A DNA stretch of 6,704 bases from an uncultured Lachnospiraceae bacterium (GCA_902797565.1 CADBTO010000264.1:1-6704); one strand, 5' to 3'; shown: positions 1 to 6,704, counted from the stretch's first letter. Notes: generated by a model from the letters alone, not told the origin. Translations and numbers: made by a program.

Positions 1-33
1 CTGGGACTTTGATCAGGGCGGAGAAAAAAGAGA

Positions 34-63
34 AAAAAAGGGGGGCGGAAGCCCCTCTTTTTT
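34..63 (+). terminator. Intrinsic terminator of an upstream transcript, probably bidirectional
   Basis: A 13-base-pair hairpin (34-46 with 51-63, one G-T pair) encloses the loop GGAA, a GNRA-type tetraloop closed by a C-G pair. The arm bases nearest the loop are G/C-rich and the outer bases are A on the left and T on the right, so the transcript ends in a U-run. Read on the other strand, the hairpin is also followed by a T-run, so it could stop transcription from both sides. It most likely closes a gene upstream of the window. It lies well before the promoter at 144, so it insulates the peptidase gene. Confidence 0.88.
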
Positions 64-143
64 ATTCGATGGGGTGATTTGCATCCTCCCTGTTCGATTA
101 TAACGGGGTACGCAGTGAAAATGCGGTGTTGTCCGGCGGGCAC

Positions 144-173
144 TTGACATGGAACCTGCCGATGTGATACATT
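144..173 (+). promoter_or_regulatory. Sigma-A-type promoter for the LRR-peptidase gene
   Basis: A perfect -35 box TTGACA lies at 144-149. After an 18-base spacer comes TACATT (168-173), a 4-of-6 match to the -10 consensus. It is preceded by TG at 165-166, giving an extended -10 (TGnTAnnnT). Transcription would start near 180, leaving a leader of about 70-100 nt before the start codon. A closer -10 match, TATATT at 173-178, is spaced 23 bases from the -35 box, which is too far. No operator-like dyad was recognised around the promoter. Confidence 0.7.
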
Positions 174-241
174 ATATTGGAATTTGCATACAGTGGGAAC
201 AGGCTATAGGGATAGATGATGGAAATTGAATCGTGAAAGAG

Positions 242-284
242 AAGGGTGGAAATGCAATCAAGATTTAAGGAAACGGGCTTTATG
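242..284 (+). promoter_or_regulatory. Ribosome binding and start-codon choice region of the LRR-peptidase gene
   Basis: Three in-frame starts compete. GTG at 246 overlaps the purine run AAGGGTGG (242-249), so that run cannot serve as its binding site. ATG at 252 has AAGGG (242-246) five bases upstream. ATG at 282 has AAGGA (267-271) ten bases upstream. The 282 start puts MKKKTGRR directly in front of the hydrophobic core, which is the normal layout of a secretion signal, so I prefer it. A start at 252 would only add ten residues to the n-region and cannot be excluded. Confidence 0.55.
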
Positions 285-377
285 AAAAAGAAAACTGGAA
301 GACGCTGCGCTGCGCTGGCACTAATGGGATGTCTTGCGCTGCAGGGTATGGGGATGGCGGGCTTTGCAGCAGGCGCG
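282..377 (+). other. Signal peptide of the LRR-peptidase
   Basis: A basic n-region (MKKKTGRR) is followed by a hydrophobic stretch rich in Ala, Leu, Met and Gly (residues 9-31). An AGA cleavage site falls after residue 32 and fits signal peptidase I. A cysteine in LMGC (residue 17) resembles a lipobox, but Met at -2 is atypical and the hydrophobic stretch continues well past it. Export to the surface or medium is well supported; the exact cleavage site is not. Confidence 0.8.
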
Positions 378-3300
378 GAGAGTTCGCCGTGGTTCGGGGT
401 ATCTGCGCTTGCGGCGAATGCAGAGGCGGCCACTTCCGACGGAGTAATCAGCATGCAGCTGCGCTACCAGTTGAACAACGACGGGACAGCGGAGATTACG
501 GGGATCGGGGGGATACCGAAGGAGCTGGAAATCCCTGCAAAAATTGACGGGATCAAGGTCACATCCATTGCGCCCTGTGCGTTTCAGAACCAGGAGGAGC
601 TTGCGAGCGTGTCCATTGCAAAGGGTGTGCAGAAAATTGGTTCCGGAGCGTTCATGAATTGTGTGGAACTTGCCAGCATTGACCTTCCGGACAGCGTGAC
701 GGAGATTGGTGCGAATGCATTTGCAGGTACGGCATATGCGGCCAATGAAACAAACTGGTTTGGGGATGTGCTCTATATCGGAAACCATCTGGTAATGGCT
801 GCGGAGTCGGTTTCAGGGACGGTGGAAGTGCAGGACGGGACGGTTTCCATTGCGGCATCTGCGTTTGGGGAATGTGCCGGGGTGAAGGGCGTGAAGCTGC
901 CTGCCAGTGTCAAGGGAATTGGCGGAGATGCTTTCAAAGGGACGGGCTGGTACAAAAACAGCAAGAACTGGAACGGAGACCTTTTGTATCTGGGAACGTT
1001 CCTGGTGGGAGTGAAAGCGAATAAGTCCGGAAAATACAAGATCAAGTCAGGGACAAAGGTGGTTGCGGCAAACGCATTTGAAGGGCTGAAGGTAAAGTCC
1101 GTGACGTTTCCCAAAACGGTCACGACGATCGAAGACCTTGCTTTCGGTTATTGCAAAAAGCTGGTATCCATCACACTTCCCAGCGGACTGAAAAAACTTG
1201 ACAATTCTGCTTTCTTTGACTGTACGGCATTAAAAAGCGTGACGATCCCGAAAAATGTTTCGGATCTGGGGAGAGGCGTGTTTGAAAGCTGCACGGCGCT
1301 TGAAAAGATTTCCGTCCATGCGAAGAACAAGTATTATACGGCAGTCAAGGGAAATCTGTATACAAAGGACAAGAAGCGTTTGATCCAGTATGCAATCGGG
1401 AGCAAAGCGAAGTCTTTTTCGATTCCAAAGACCGTAAAGGTCATCGGTGCCTATTCCGTGAAAGAGGCAGGGAACCTGACCAGCGTGACGATTCCGAAGG
1501 GCGTGCAGGACATCGGGGACTGTGCCTTTGATTCATGCAAAAAACTGAAGGCGGTATCCCTGCCGGGTGGTGTGAAGACCCTGGGACAGTGCGCCTTTTA
1601 TGACAACAAGGCATTGAAAAAAATCACGCTGCCTGCAAGCCTGTCATCCATCGGGCAAAAAGCATTTGAGAAGTCGGGGTATTATAACAATGCCGGGAAC
1701 TGGAAACAGGGCGTGCTCTATATTGGCAAGCATCTTATTGCGGCGGATGGGGAAACGGTTTCCGGTGCATATCAGATCAAGGAAGGAACGCGGACGCTCG
1801 CAGAAGGTGCGTTCCGTGCCTGTGTAAAGCTGACAGCCGTCACACTCCCGGAGAGCCTGACGGAAATCAGTGCGTATGCCTTCTATAACTGCCAGGGGCT
1901 GGAAGAGGTCCGGATTCCGGAGACGGTTACACGGGTCGGGGACGGTGCGTTTACGAACTGCATTTCCCTAAAGCAGGTGTCTGTTCCGAAAACCGTCCGG
2001 GAGATCGGGGTGCAGGCATTCGGATTCTATTATGATTATGAACAGTATGGCTACGTGGTGCAAGATGGCTTTACCATCGCAGGGGATCCGGGTACGGCGG
2101 CGCAGCAGTATGCAAAAGAGAACTTCATTGTGTTCCGGTCTTCCGGGGAACCGGCGGAAACCGCTGAAAAAGACGGGGAAAATGGAGAAGATGGAAAAAG
2201 CGGCATCGTGGCCTTTAAAAACGGGATGGCGCAGCCGGTTGTGGAATATTCGGATCCAACTGAGAAGCGTTATCGGAACGAAGCCAGTGAGATCCTTCGA
2301 TTTGCGGTGTATGTTGAAACGGATTATGACACGGATCTGGACGGGAAGGCGGATCTCGTCAAGGCGCTGGTCCAGGTTCCAAGGGCAGCCGTGGAGGGAA
2401 AGTACAAGGCACCGGTTATTTTTGAAGCGAACCCCTATAGCGCAGGGCAGACAAGCGGGTACTTCCCGCGCGGGGAAAACAAACTTTCGGACGCGGATCT
2501 GAGGGCGCAGCCGCAGAAACGGGAAGCGAAGGGGAGCATATCCTGCGCAGATCTTGCACAGGGCGCACGGGTTTCTGACTGGTGCTACAGTTTTGAAGGG
2601 GATCCGTACCGGCTTTCATATTACAGCAATCTGCAGGATTATGATTATTTTCTGCTGCGAGGATTTGCCTTTGTGACTTCGGCGGGGCTGGGATCGAAGG
2701 GCAGCGAAGGGCTGCAGGTCTGCGGAACCGGGCAGGAGCGCGAGGCGTTTAAGGACGTGGTGGAATGGCTCTGCGGCAAACGGACGGCGTATGCGGATCT
2801 GGAAAGCAATGTTTCTGTTTCTGCAGACTGGACGAACCAGAAAGTCGGGATGGTCGGGCTTTCATATGTAGGTGCTATGGCGTATGAGGTCGCTACGACA
2901 GGCGTGGAAGGGCTGGAAACGGTCGTTCCGATTGCAGGGCCTTCGAGCTGGTATGATTTTTCCAATTCACAGGGCATCTGCACGAGCACGGATTATAAAT
3001 ATGATTATACGACAACCCTGTCCAACACCTGCGCGAGCCGTTTTTTTGAGTATGTGGATGAAACGGCATACCAGCATTATCTGGATTACACGAATTATAT
3101 TGCGGCGGCGCAGGAGGAACTGCAGGGCGATTATGGGGATTACTGGGCAGAGCGTGATTATTCAAAGGCAGACGGGATCAAGGCGTCGGCACTGATCGTG
3201 CAGGGGCTGAATGACGACCGGGTACGGCCGAAGCAGTTTGACCTGATGTGGAAGGCGTTTGAGCGTTCCGGCGTGGCACCGAAGGCGATTCTTCACCAGA

Positions 3301-4244
3301 ATGAGCATATCTGCCCGTATAACGCGCAGGAAGGCACGGATATCAAAATCGGGGAAGATACCTTTGCGGAGGTGCTTAACCGCTGGTTCAGCCATTACCT
3401 GTTTGGCGTGGAAAATGGCGCAGAGCAGATGCCGGCCCTGACGGTGCAGAGCAATCTGGATGGCTCGTTCCATACTTATGATAAATGGGATGCGGACCAG
3501 AAGCTGACGCTTGCACCACAGGAAAAAACGGGTGAAACGAATGTGACATCCGTGGGCGCTTATGAAGATAATGAGTCACTTCTGGAAGAAGTTTTTACAG
3601 GTGCTTCAAGCGCGAATGCGGCGCTTTGGAAGGCAGAAGTGAAAAAAGACCAGAACCTGCAGGGGGCTGGCGTGGTGAAGCTTCGGGTCAAATGTGATAA
3701 AATCGATTCCAATACAACTTCGCTTGCTGCCGTGCTGGTTGATACGGCTGATACGGAGTTCCCGGTATTTACAAAGGGATATGCGGGCATTGAAAATAAA
3801 GAGATGGGAACCCTGGATTACGGCAAGGGGTTGGATCCGGTGAAGCTGGTGCAGTGGATGCCTACGCAGGCGAAGAAGAAAATCGTTTCTTACGGCGTGA
3901 TGGACCTCAAAAATCCGGATGCCGGGTACATGCCGGAGACGGCTGTAAAGAGCAGGACAGCGGTGCAGTCCAATACATGGAATGATTATACGGTCTATCT
4001 GCAGCCGACGTTTTATACTCTGAAACAGGGGCACAGACTGGAACTGTATATCGTGCCGTATGTCAACGGGTCTTATATGCAGGATGTGGCGGATGTTTTC
4101 CCGGAGGAAGAGATTGCATCGCGGTTCCGCTGCACGCTGGACGGGCTTTGCCGCCATACCCGTGACTATCGTTTTACGATTGACAACAGTCATAGTACGG
4201 CGGAACTGCCTGTGGGCGCGGCGAAGCAGGAAGCGGGGCTGTAG
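282..4244 (+). CDS. Secreted BspA-type leucine-rich-repeat protein fused to an S15 Xaa-Pro dipeptidyl-peptidase-like domain
   Basis: The protein has 1320 residues counted from ATG 282. Residues 1-32 are a Sec signal peptide. Residues 56-617 are 17 BspA-type leucine-rich repeats ending in a capping motif (FTIAGDPGTAAQQYAKENF). A charged, Gly/Glu/Lys-rich linker follows (about 619-642). The catalytic alpha/beta-hydrolase domain is about 665-1040. Its nucleophile is Ser861 in GLSYVG, followed by TTGVEGLE and SSWYDF, which are hallmarks of the PepX/S15 family. Asp978 in GLNDDRV and His1009 in NEH complete the triad, and Tyr719 in NPY is a likely oxyanion-hole residue. Residues about 1050-1310 match the non-catalytic beta domain at the C terminus of S15 enzymes. 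By family, it would remove X-Pro dipeptides from peptide N termini outside the cell. A CocE-like esterase activity is possible but less likely. The LRR part may bind a protein or surface partner (inference). No LPxTG motif, SLH domain or terminal membrane helix is seen. The frame is intact throughout. Confidence 0.93.
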   Translation: MKKKTGRRCAALALMGCLALQGMGMAGFAAGAESSPWFGVSALAANAEAATSDGVISMQLRYQLNNDGTAEITGIGGIPKELEIPAKIDGIKVTSIAPCAFQNQEELASVSIAKGVQKIGSGAFMNCVELASIDLPDSVTEIGANAFAGTAYAANETNWFGDVLYIGNHLVMAAESVSGTVEVQDGTVSIAASAFGECAGVKGVKLPASVKGIGGDAFKGTGWYKNSKNWNGDLLYLGTFLVGVKANKSGKYKIKSGTKVVAANAFEGLKVKSVTFPKTVTTIEDLAFGYCKKLVSITLPSGLKKLDNSAFFDCTALKSVTIPKNVSDLGRGVFESCTALEKISVHAKNKYYTAVKGNLYTKDKKRLIQYAIGSKAKSFSIPKTVKVIGAYSVKEAGNLTSVTIPKGVQDIGDCAFDSCKKLKAVSLPGGVKTLGQCAFYDNKALKKITLPASLSSIGQKAFEKSGYYNNAGNWKQGVLYIGKHLIAADGETVSGAYQIKEGTRTLAEGAFRACVKLTAVTLPESLTEISAYAFYNCQGLEEVRIPETVTRVGDGAFTNCISLKQVSVPKTVREIGVQAFGFYYDYEQYGYVVQDGFTIAGDPGTAAQQYAKENFIVFRSSGEPAETAEKDGENGEDGKSGIVAFKNGMAQPVVEYSDPTEKRYRNEASEILRFAVYVETDYDTDLDGKADLVKALVQVPRAAVEGKYKAPVIFEANPYSAGQTSGYFPRGENKLSDADLRAQPQKREAKGSISCADLAQGARVSDWCYSFEGDPYRLSYYSNLQDYDYFLLRGFAFVTSAGLGSKGSEGLQVCGTGQEREAFKDVVEWLCGKRTAYADLESNVSVSADWTNQKVGMVGLSYVGAMAYEVATTGVEGLETVVPIAGPSSWYDFSNSQGICTSTDYKYDYTTTLSNTCASRFFEYVDETAYQHYLDYTNYIAAAQEELQGDYGDYWAERDYSKADGIKASALIVQGLNDDRVRPKQFDLMWKAFERSGVAPKAILHQNEHICPYNAQEGTDIKIGEDTFAEVLNRWFSHYLFGVENGAEQMPALTVQSNLDGSFHTYDKWDADQKLTLAPQEKTGETNVTSVGAYEDNESLLEEVFTGASSANAALWKAEVKKDQNLQGAGVVKLRVKCDKIDSNTTSLAAVLVDTADTEFPVFTKGYAGIENKEMGTLDYGKGLDPVKLVQWMPTQAKKKIVSYGVMDLKNPDAGYMPETAVKSRTAVQSNTWNDYTVYLQPTFYTLKQGHRLELYIVPYVNGSYMQDVADVFPEEEIASRFRCTLDGLCRHTRDYRFTIDNSHSTAELPVGAAKQEAGL
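447..2135 (+). repeat. Array of 17 BspA-type leucine-rich repeats (protein level)
   Basis: Units of about 23 residues follow the pattern 'L..V.IP..V..IG..AF..C..L'. Seventeen copies of the AF position can be counted, from APCAF (residue 97 of the protein) to GVQAF (ending at residue 580). Units 9 and 10 deviate (GVF and SV). The array is interrupted three times by a longer insert with an invariant Asn-Trp and an LY(I/L)G..L(I/V) tail, with Trp at residues 159, 230 and 474. A degenerate version lies at about 349-371. The repeats have diverged at the DNA level, so the array looks old rather than recently amplified. Confidence 0.9.
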
Positions 4245-4316
4245 GAGCGGATGCGCAGGATCCGGGCTGCAGGGTATGGGTCGAAAGAGCGGGGCTGTAG
4301 GAGCGGATGCGCAGGA
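4232..4316 (+). repeat. 29-base perfect direct repeat spanning the peptidase stop codon
   Basis: Positions 4232-4260 and 4288-4316 are identical over 29 bases, a period of 56 bases. Copy 1 includes the last codons and TAG stop (4242-4244) of the peptidase gene. Copy 2 lies wholly in the spacer. Sequence after copy 2 (about 4329-4347) also resembles that after copy 1 (4261-4287), with transitions and a short deletion. A 14-base piece, GCAGGAAGCGGGGC, occurs at 4226-4239 and again at 4311-4324. The pattern fits a tandem duplication with later nested slippage. No protein or RNA function is evident. Confidence 0.85.
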
Positions 4317-4357
4317 AGCGGGGCAGGATCTGGGTTGTATGGGCCGGAGGGACGATG

Positions 4358-4364
4358 AAAGGAG
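4358..4364 (+). promoter_or_regulatory. Ribosome binding site deciding the GNAT start
   Basis: AAAGGAG lies seven bases before ATG 4372. The reading frame stays open far upstream, back into the end of the peptidase gene. This site, together with the GNAT-like N terminus that begins right after it, fixes 4372 as the start. Confidence 0.85.
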
Positions 4365-4371
4365 AGGCATT

Positions 4372-5322
4372 ATGAAGGTTTGGGTCAGCTGCAGGCAGGA
4401 CGGGATCCTTCGGCTGGATGCGGAAGGGGGAGCCAGTTGCTCCCTGTATTTGCCAAAATCGAAGTGTGCACGCATTCTGTCGATACAGGTGCCGCCTGCA
4501 TTGCGGCGGCAGGGGGTTGGCGGGGATCTGCTGCAGGCGGTGATGCAGGAGACGGGGCGTCTGGGATACCAGCTGCTCGAATGCGATTATCTGTCAACAG
4601 AGGAAGGCTTGGACGCGTTTTTGAAGAAGAACGGGTTTTCCGTGGCTTCGTCCGACCAGCTGCTTACGGTGGATCTTCAGCCGATGCTGGCATCCGCGAA
4701 AATACAGAAGACGCTGGGACAGAAAGAAATCGGGATCCGGGTGGATCCGGTGAATGTGCTGATGCATTTTGAAGTCCGCGATGTCGTGAAGCTTTATGCG
4801 CGGCTGGCTGTTCTGGAGCTTCCGGATGATCTTTCGGTCCTGGAGAACTTTGACCTGGACCTCAGCTTCGCGGCATATGATGAGGACGACCGGCTGCAGG
4901 CCATGCTGCTGGTATCGCGTTATGGAGAAGAGATCTTTGTACAGATCCTGTTTGGTATTTCAAACAGGCAGCCGCAATTTGTATATGCGGTATGCAGGAA
5001 GCTTCTGCAGGAACTGAGTTCGAAGGAACAATATCGAAACTGCAGGAAATTGTCAATGATTACGGCCAATCCTTCCGTGAAACCGCTGCTTGCGCATTTT
5101 CTGGAGCAAAAAGACCTGTATCAGGAAACGCAGGTCTGCCATGCGGAGCATGCCCTGGAAAAGGACGCCGGAAGCAGTGCCGGGCCGCTTGAGGAGCGGC
5201 TGCTGGAAGACGCGTTTTTTGAACTTCGGAAGGAGCAGTGGGGCTGTCTTTACCAGTCGAATATCAATGTGAAGTCTGTCTGGAGACAGATGGCAGGACA
5301 GATGCGGGAAGAATCACGTTAG
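4372..5322 (+). CDS. Two-domain GNAT-family N-acetyltransferase
   Basis: This 316-residue protein is probably a cytoplasmic acetyl-CoA-dependent acyltransferase of unknown acceptor. The first half (about 1-105) has the normal GNAT order. A beta strand (RILSIQV) leads into the acetyl-CoA pyrophosphate-binding motif RRQGVGG (45-51), matching R/Q-x-x-G-x-G. A helix follows, and FLKKNGF (83-89) is the usual motif near the end of the fold. The second half (about 134-275) contains strands and helices in a similar order. NPSVKPLLAHFLEQKDLY (233-250) resembles the N-x-x-A-x-x-x-Y-x-K-x-GF region, but no R/Q-x-x-G-x-G motif is visible, so this half may be a non-catalytic GNAT-like copy. There is no signal peptide or membrane segment. 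The gene lies 127 bases after the peptidase gene and 28 bases before the next gene, with which it is very likely co-transcribed. Substrate cannot be told from sequence. Confidence 0.88.
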   Translation: MKVWVSCRQDGILRLDAEGGASCSLYLPKSKCARILSIQVPPALRRQGVGGDLLQAVMQETGRLGYQLLECDYLSTEEGLDAFLKKNGFSVASSDQLLTVDLQPMLASAKIQKTLGQKEIGIRVDPVNVLMHFEVRDVVKLYARLAVLELPDDLSVLENFDLDLSFAAYDEDDRLQAMLLVSRYGEEIFVQILFGISNRQPQFVYAVCRKLLQELSSKEQYRNCRKLSMITANPSVKPLLAHFLEQKDLYQETQVCHAEHALEKDAGSSAGPLEERLLEDAFFELRKEQWGCLYQSNINVKSVWRQMAGQMREESR

Positions 5323-5335
5323 TCCGGATTACCAA

Positions 5336-5341
5336 GGGAGG
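5336..5341 (+). promoter_or_regulatory. Ribosome binding site of the third gene
   Basis: GGGAGG lies nine bases before ATG 5351, in the 28-base gap after the GNAT stop codon. The gap has room for a ribosome binding site but not for a separate promoter, which supports translation from a shared transcript. Confidence 0.8.
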
Positions 5342-5350
5342 ATACAGGAT

Positions 5351-6704
5351 ATGCCGTCAACAATCAATAAGGAGCGGGGGCTCCGGGAAACGATCCACCT
5401 GAATCTGCAGGTGCAGCAGGACAGCCAGAACATGCTTGCGCAAAGGAACCAGAACCCGGTGCTGATGATGGAACCTGCGCAGAAGACGATGGATGATTGG
5501 ATGAAGGTCTTCACAGAGGAAAAAAGTGAGGGACGTTCCGAAGAATTCCTGGAGGTGCAGAAACAGCTTGGAAAGATACAGAGGCAGCAGCCGGACGGGG
5601 CGCCGCCGCTGCTTCGTCAGATCCAGAATGGGAACATCGAAGTCGGAAGGCAAAGTTATGAACAGTTTCTGCAGCTTTATAATGCAATCAACACATATGT
5701 GTGCGGCCATGTCAATGCACACAGCCAGAGAGGGAAGATGCGCTATGAAGCCGCGATGATGATGAAGCAGCTGCTTGACCGGGCGGCGATGAAGACTGCC
5801 GGGCTCCAGAACGCGCAGAATGACCAGAAGATTCTTGCGCCAACGGCGGCGGAACGGGATTTTGCGAAAGAGAATGTGGAGGGGCTGATCCGTTATTACC
5901 GGAAATACAGCAAGCAGATCAGCGAGGATTTGTATTCCAGCGATGAGGACAAGCTGGTCGCCAGATGGAATGTGATGAAAACCTGCGAGAGGGACATCCG
6001 GATCTATATGCAAATGGCCGGGAAAAAGGCCGGGTTCGATTACGGAGAGAACGCGTTCTTTATTCAGGAATACCTGTCTCTGCGGGCACAGGTCGCATTG
6101 CTCGAACACCGGAAGCGGATCCATCCGTATGCAAGGTTTGCAAACACGCGCGGGGACATGATCAGGCGGCACGCGCGGAATATGATGTCGCAGGGGATGA
6201 AGGAGAAGACGGAGGACGTACAGGAGAAACATGAAGAACAGGCGGCCAGCCAGTATGCAGAGCTTGTGAAGGAAAAGAGCCTGCTGGATGATTCGGATGA
6301 GGGTCTTGACAAAGAGCAGATTGACCGTATGGAGGAGATTGACCACTGGGTGCTCCGGAATATCCGAAACGGCGGCTATATGAGCTTTGGGCTGAATACT
6401 TCGGACCGCACGGATTTTGCGACCAAGCTGCTAAGTCTTCGCAAGCGTGAGCGGCTGTATGTGTATTATCTGGTCCAGACCCGTGAGCGTGTGGATCCCA
6501 GCGGCGTGGGGATTGTGGAGTCCCAGACAGATTTTAAGCCGGACCTGTCCGCATTCAAGCGGCAGATGGTTTCACGGTGCGCAAAGTTCTACTCCCGTTT
6601 CTCCGGCGGGTATGTGTACTGGCACAAGCTGTCTGAGGCAATGGCCATCGCGGCCCATGCGAAGGTGCCGATTGCGTTTATGGAGGAGTTCCAAAGGCTT
6701 GAGA
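5351..6704 (+). CDS. Unrecognised helical cytoplasmic protein, 3' end outside the window
   Basis: The frame is open from ATG 5351 to the end of the window, giving 451 codons without a stop, so the C terminus is missing. I do not recognise the family. The N terminus (MPSTINKERGLRETIHLN) is polar, and no signal peptide or membrane segment is seen. The visible part is rich in Gln, Met, Glu, Arg and Lys and looks almost wholly alpha-helical. Residues about 268-320 are the most charged, with a possible coiled coil (KEKTEDVQEKHEEQ). Residues about 330-451 are less charged, with aromatic-rich segments such as RERLYVYYLV and GGYVYWHKL, and may be a folded domain. The ribosome binding site, the 28-base gap to the GNAT gene and the uniform composition support a real gene on this strand. 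A scaffold, a GNAT partner or a substrate are all possible; none is shown. Confidence 0.87.
   Translation, partial: MPSTINKERGLRETIHLNLQVQQDSQNMLAQRNQNPVLMMEPAQKTMDDWMKVFTEEKSEGRSEEFLEVQKQLGKIQRQQPDGAPPLLRQIQNGNIEVGRQSYEQFLQLYNAINTYVCGHVNAHSQRGKMRYEAAMMMKQLLDRAAMKTAGLQNAQNDQKILAPTAAERDFAKENVEGLIRYYRKYSKQISEDLYSSDEDKLVARWNVMKTCERDIRIYMQMAGKKAGFDYGENAFFIQEYLSLRAQVALLEHRKRIHPYARFANTRGDMIRRHARNMMSQGMKEKTEDVQEKHEEQAASQYAELVKEKSLLDDSDEGLDKEQIDRMEEIDHWVLRNIRNGGYMSFGLNTSDRTDFATKLLSLRKRERLYVYYLVQTRERVDPSGVGIVESQTDFKPDLSAFKRQMVSRCAKFYSRFSGGYVYWHKLSEAMAIAAHAKVPIAFMEEFQRLE

Noticed and set aside
1..12. Possible last codons of an upstream gene (Leu-Gly-Leu-stop)
   Set aside because: Four codons are too few to support a gene call, although the terminator at 34-63 implies that some transcript ends here.
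79..104. Second promoter (TTGCAT and TATAAC)
   Set aside because: The -10 match is good, but the spacer is only 14 bases. The TTGACA promoter at 144 is much better.
216..236. Six-codon leader frame (MMEIES) upstream of the peptidase gene
   Set aside because: It has only a weak ribosome binding site, no regulatory codon run, and no attenuator hairpin between it and the gene.
282..377. Lipoprotein signal peptide in the LRR-peptidase
   Set aside because: LMGC lacks the usual small or aliphatic residue at -2, and hydrophobic sequence continues to an AGA site, so signal peptidase I cleavage is favoured.
4232..4316. Direct repeats as a CRISPR or attachment site
   Set aside because: There are only two copies, the first overlaps coding sequence, and no cas, integrase or transposase gene is nearby. 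Duplication by slippage explains them better.
4060..4371. N-terminal extension of the GNAT frame into the peptidase gene
   Set aside because: The frame is open, but the extension encodes Arg-rich sequence from the wrong frame of the peptidase gene. The GNAT fold starts right after the strong ribosome binding site before 4372.
3606..4475. Open frame on the - strand, about 289 codons
   Set aside because: It is antisense to the conserved C-terminal domain of the peptidase, crosses the spacer and the start of the GNAT gene, and gives an Arg-, Pro- and His-rich product without domain features.
5357..6346. Long open frame on the - strand, about 329 codons
   Set aside because: It lies wholly antisense to the third gene, which has a good ribosome binding site, correct operon spacing and a plausible helical protein. 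The antisense product is His-, Leu- and Pro-rich in the way shadow frames of GC-rich genes usually are.

Overview
The window carries three genes, all on the + strand, preceded by a short regulatory stretch. The content suggests a gut-type Clostridia, most likely Lachnospiraceae. The reasons are moderately high GC, AGGAGG-type ribosome binding sites, a very large secreted protein with BspA-type leucine-rich repeats, and short intergenic gaps. This placement is inferred from gene style; no marker gene is present.

Positions 1-281 hold a strong intrinsic terminator (34-63) belonging to an upstream transcript that lies outside the window. A good vegetative-type promoter (144-173) and an untranslated leader of roughly 70-100 nt follow.

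Positions 282-4244 encode a secreted, about 1320-residue protein with two halves. The N-terminal half has 17 BspA-type leucine-rich repeats. The C-terminal half is an S15-family (Xaa-Pro dipeptidyl-peptidase type) serine peptidase with a complete Ser/Asp/His triad and the usual C-terminal beta domain. No membrane anchor or sortase motif is seen.

Positions 4245-4371 are a GC-rich spacer without a recognisable terminator. A 29-base perfect direct repeat starts inside the last codons of the peptidase gene, includes its stop codon, and recurs 56 bases downstream.

Positions 4372-5322 encode a 316-residue GNAT-type acyltransferase. Its N-terminal acetyl-CoA-binding motif is intact, and its second half looks like a degenerate second GNAT fold. 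Only 28 bases further on, behind a clear ribosome binding site, a third gene opens at 5351 and runs past the end of the window. It encodes at least 451 residues of an unrecognised, highly charged, probably all-helical cytoplasmic protein. The GNAT gene and this gene look like one transcription unit. The peptidase gene may share it, because nothing in the spacer clearly ends transcription, but this is inference. There are no RNA genes, CRISPR arrays or mobile elements that I can support.
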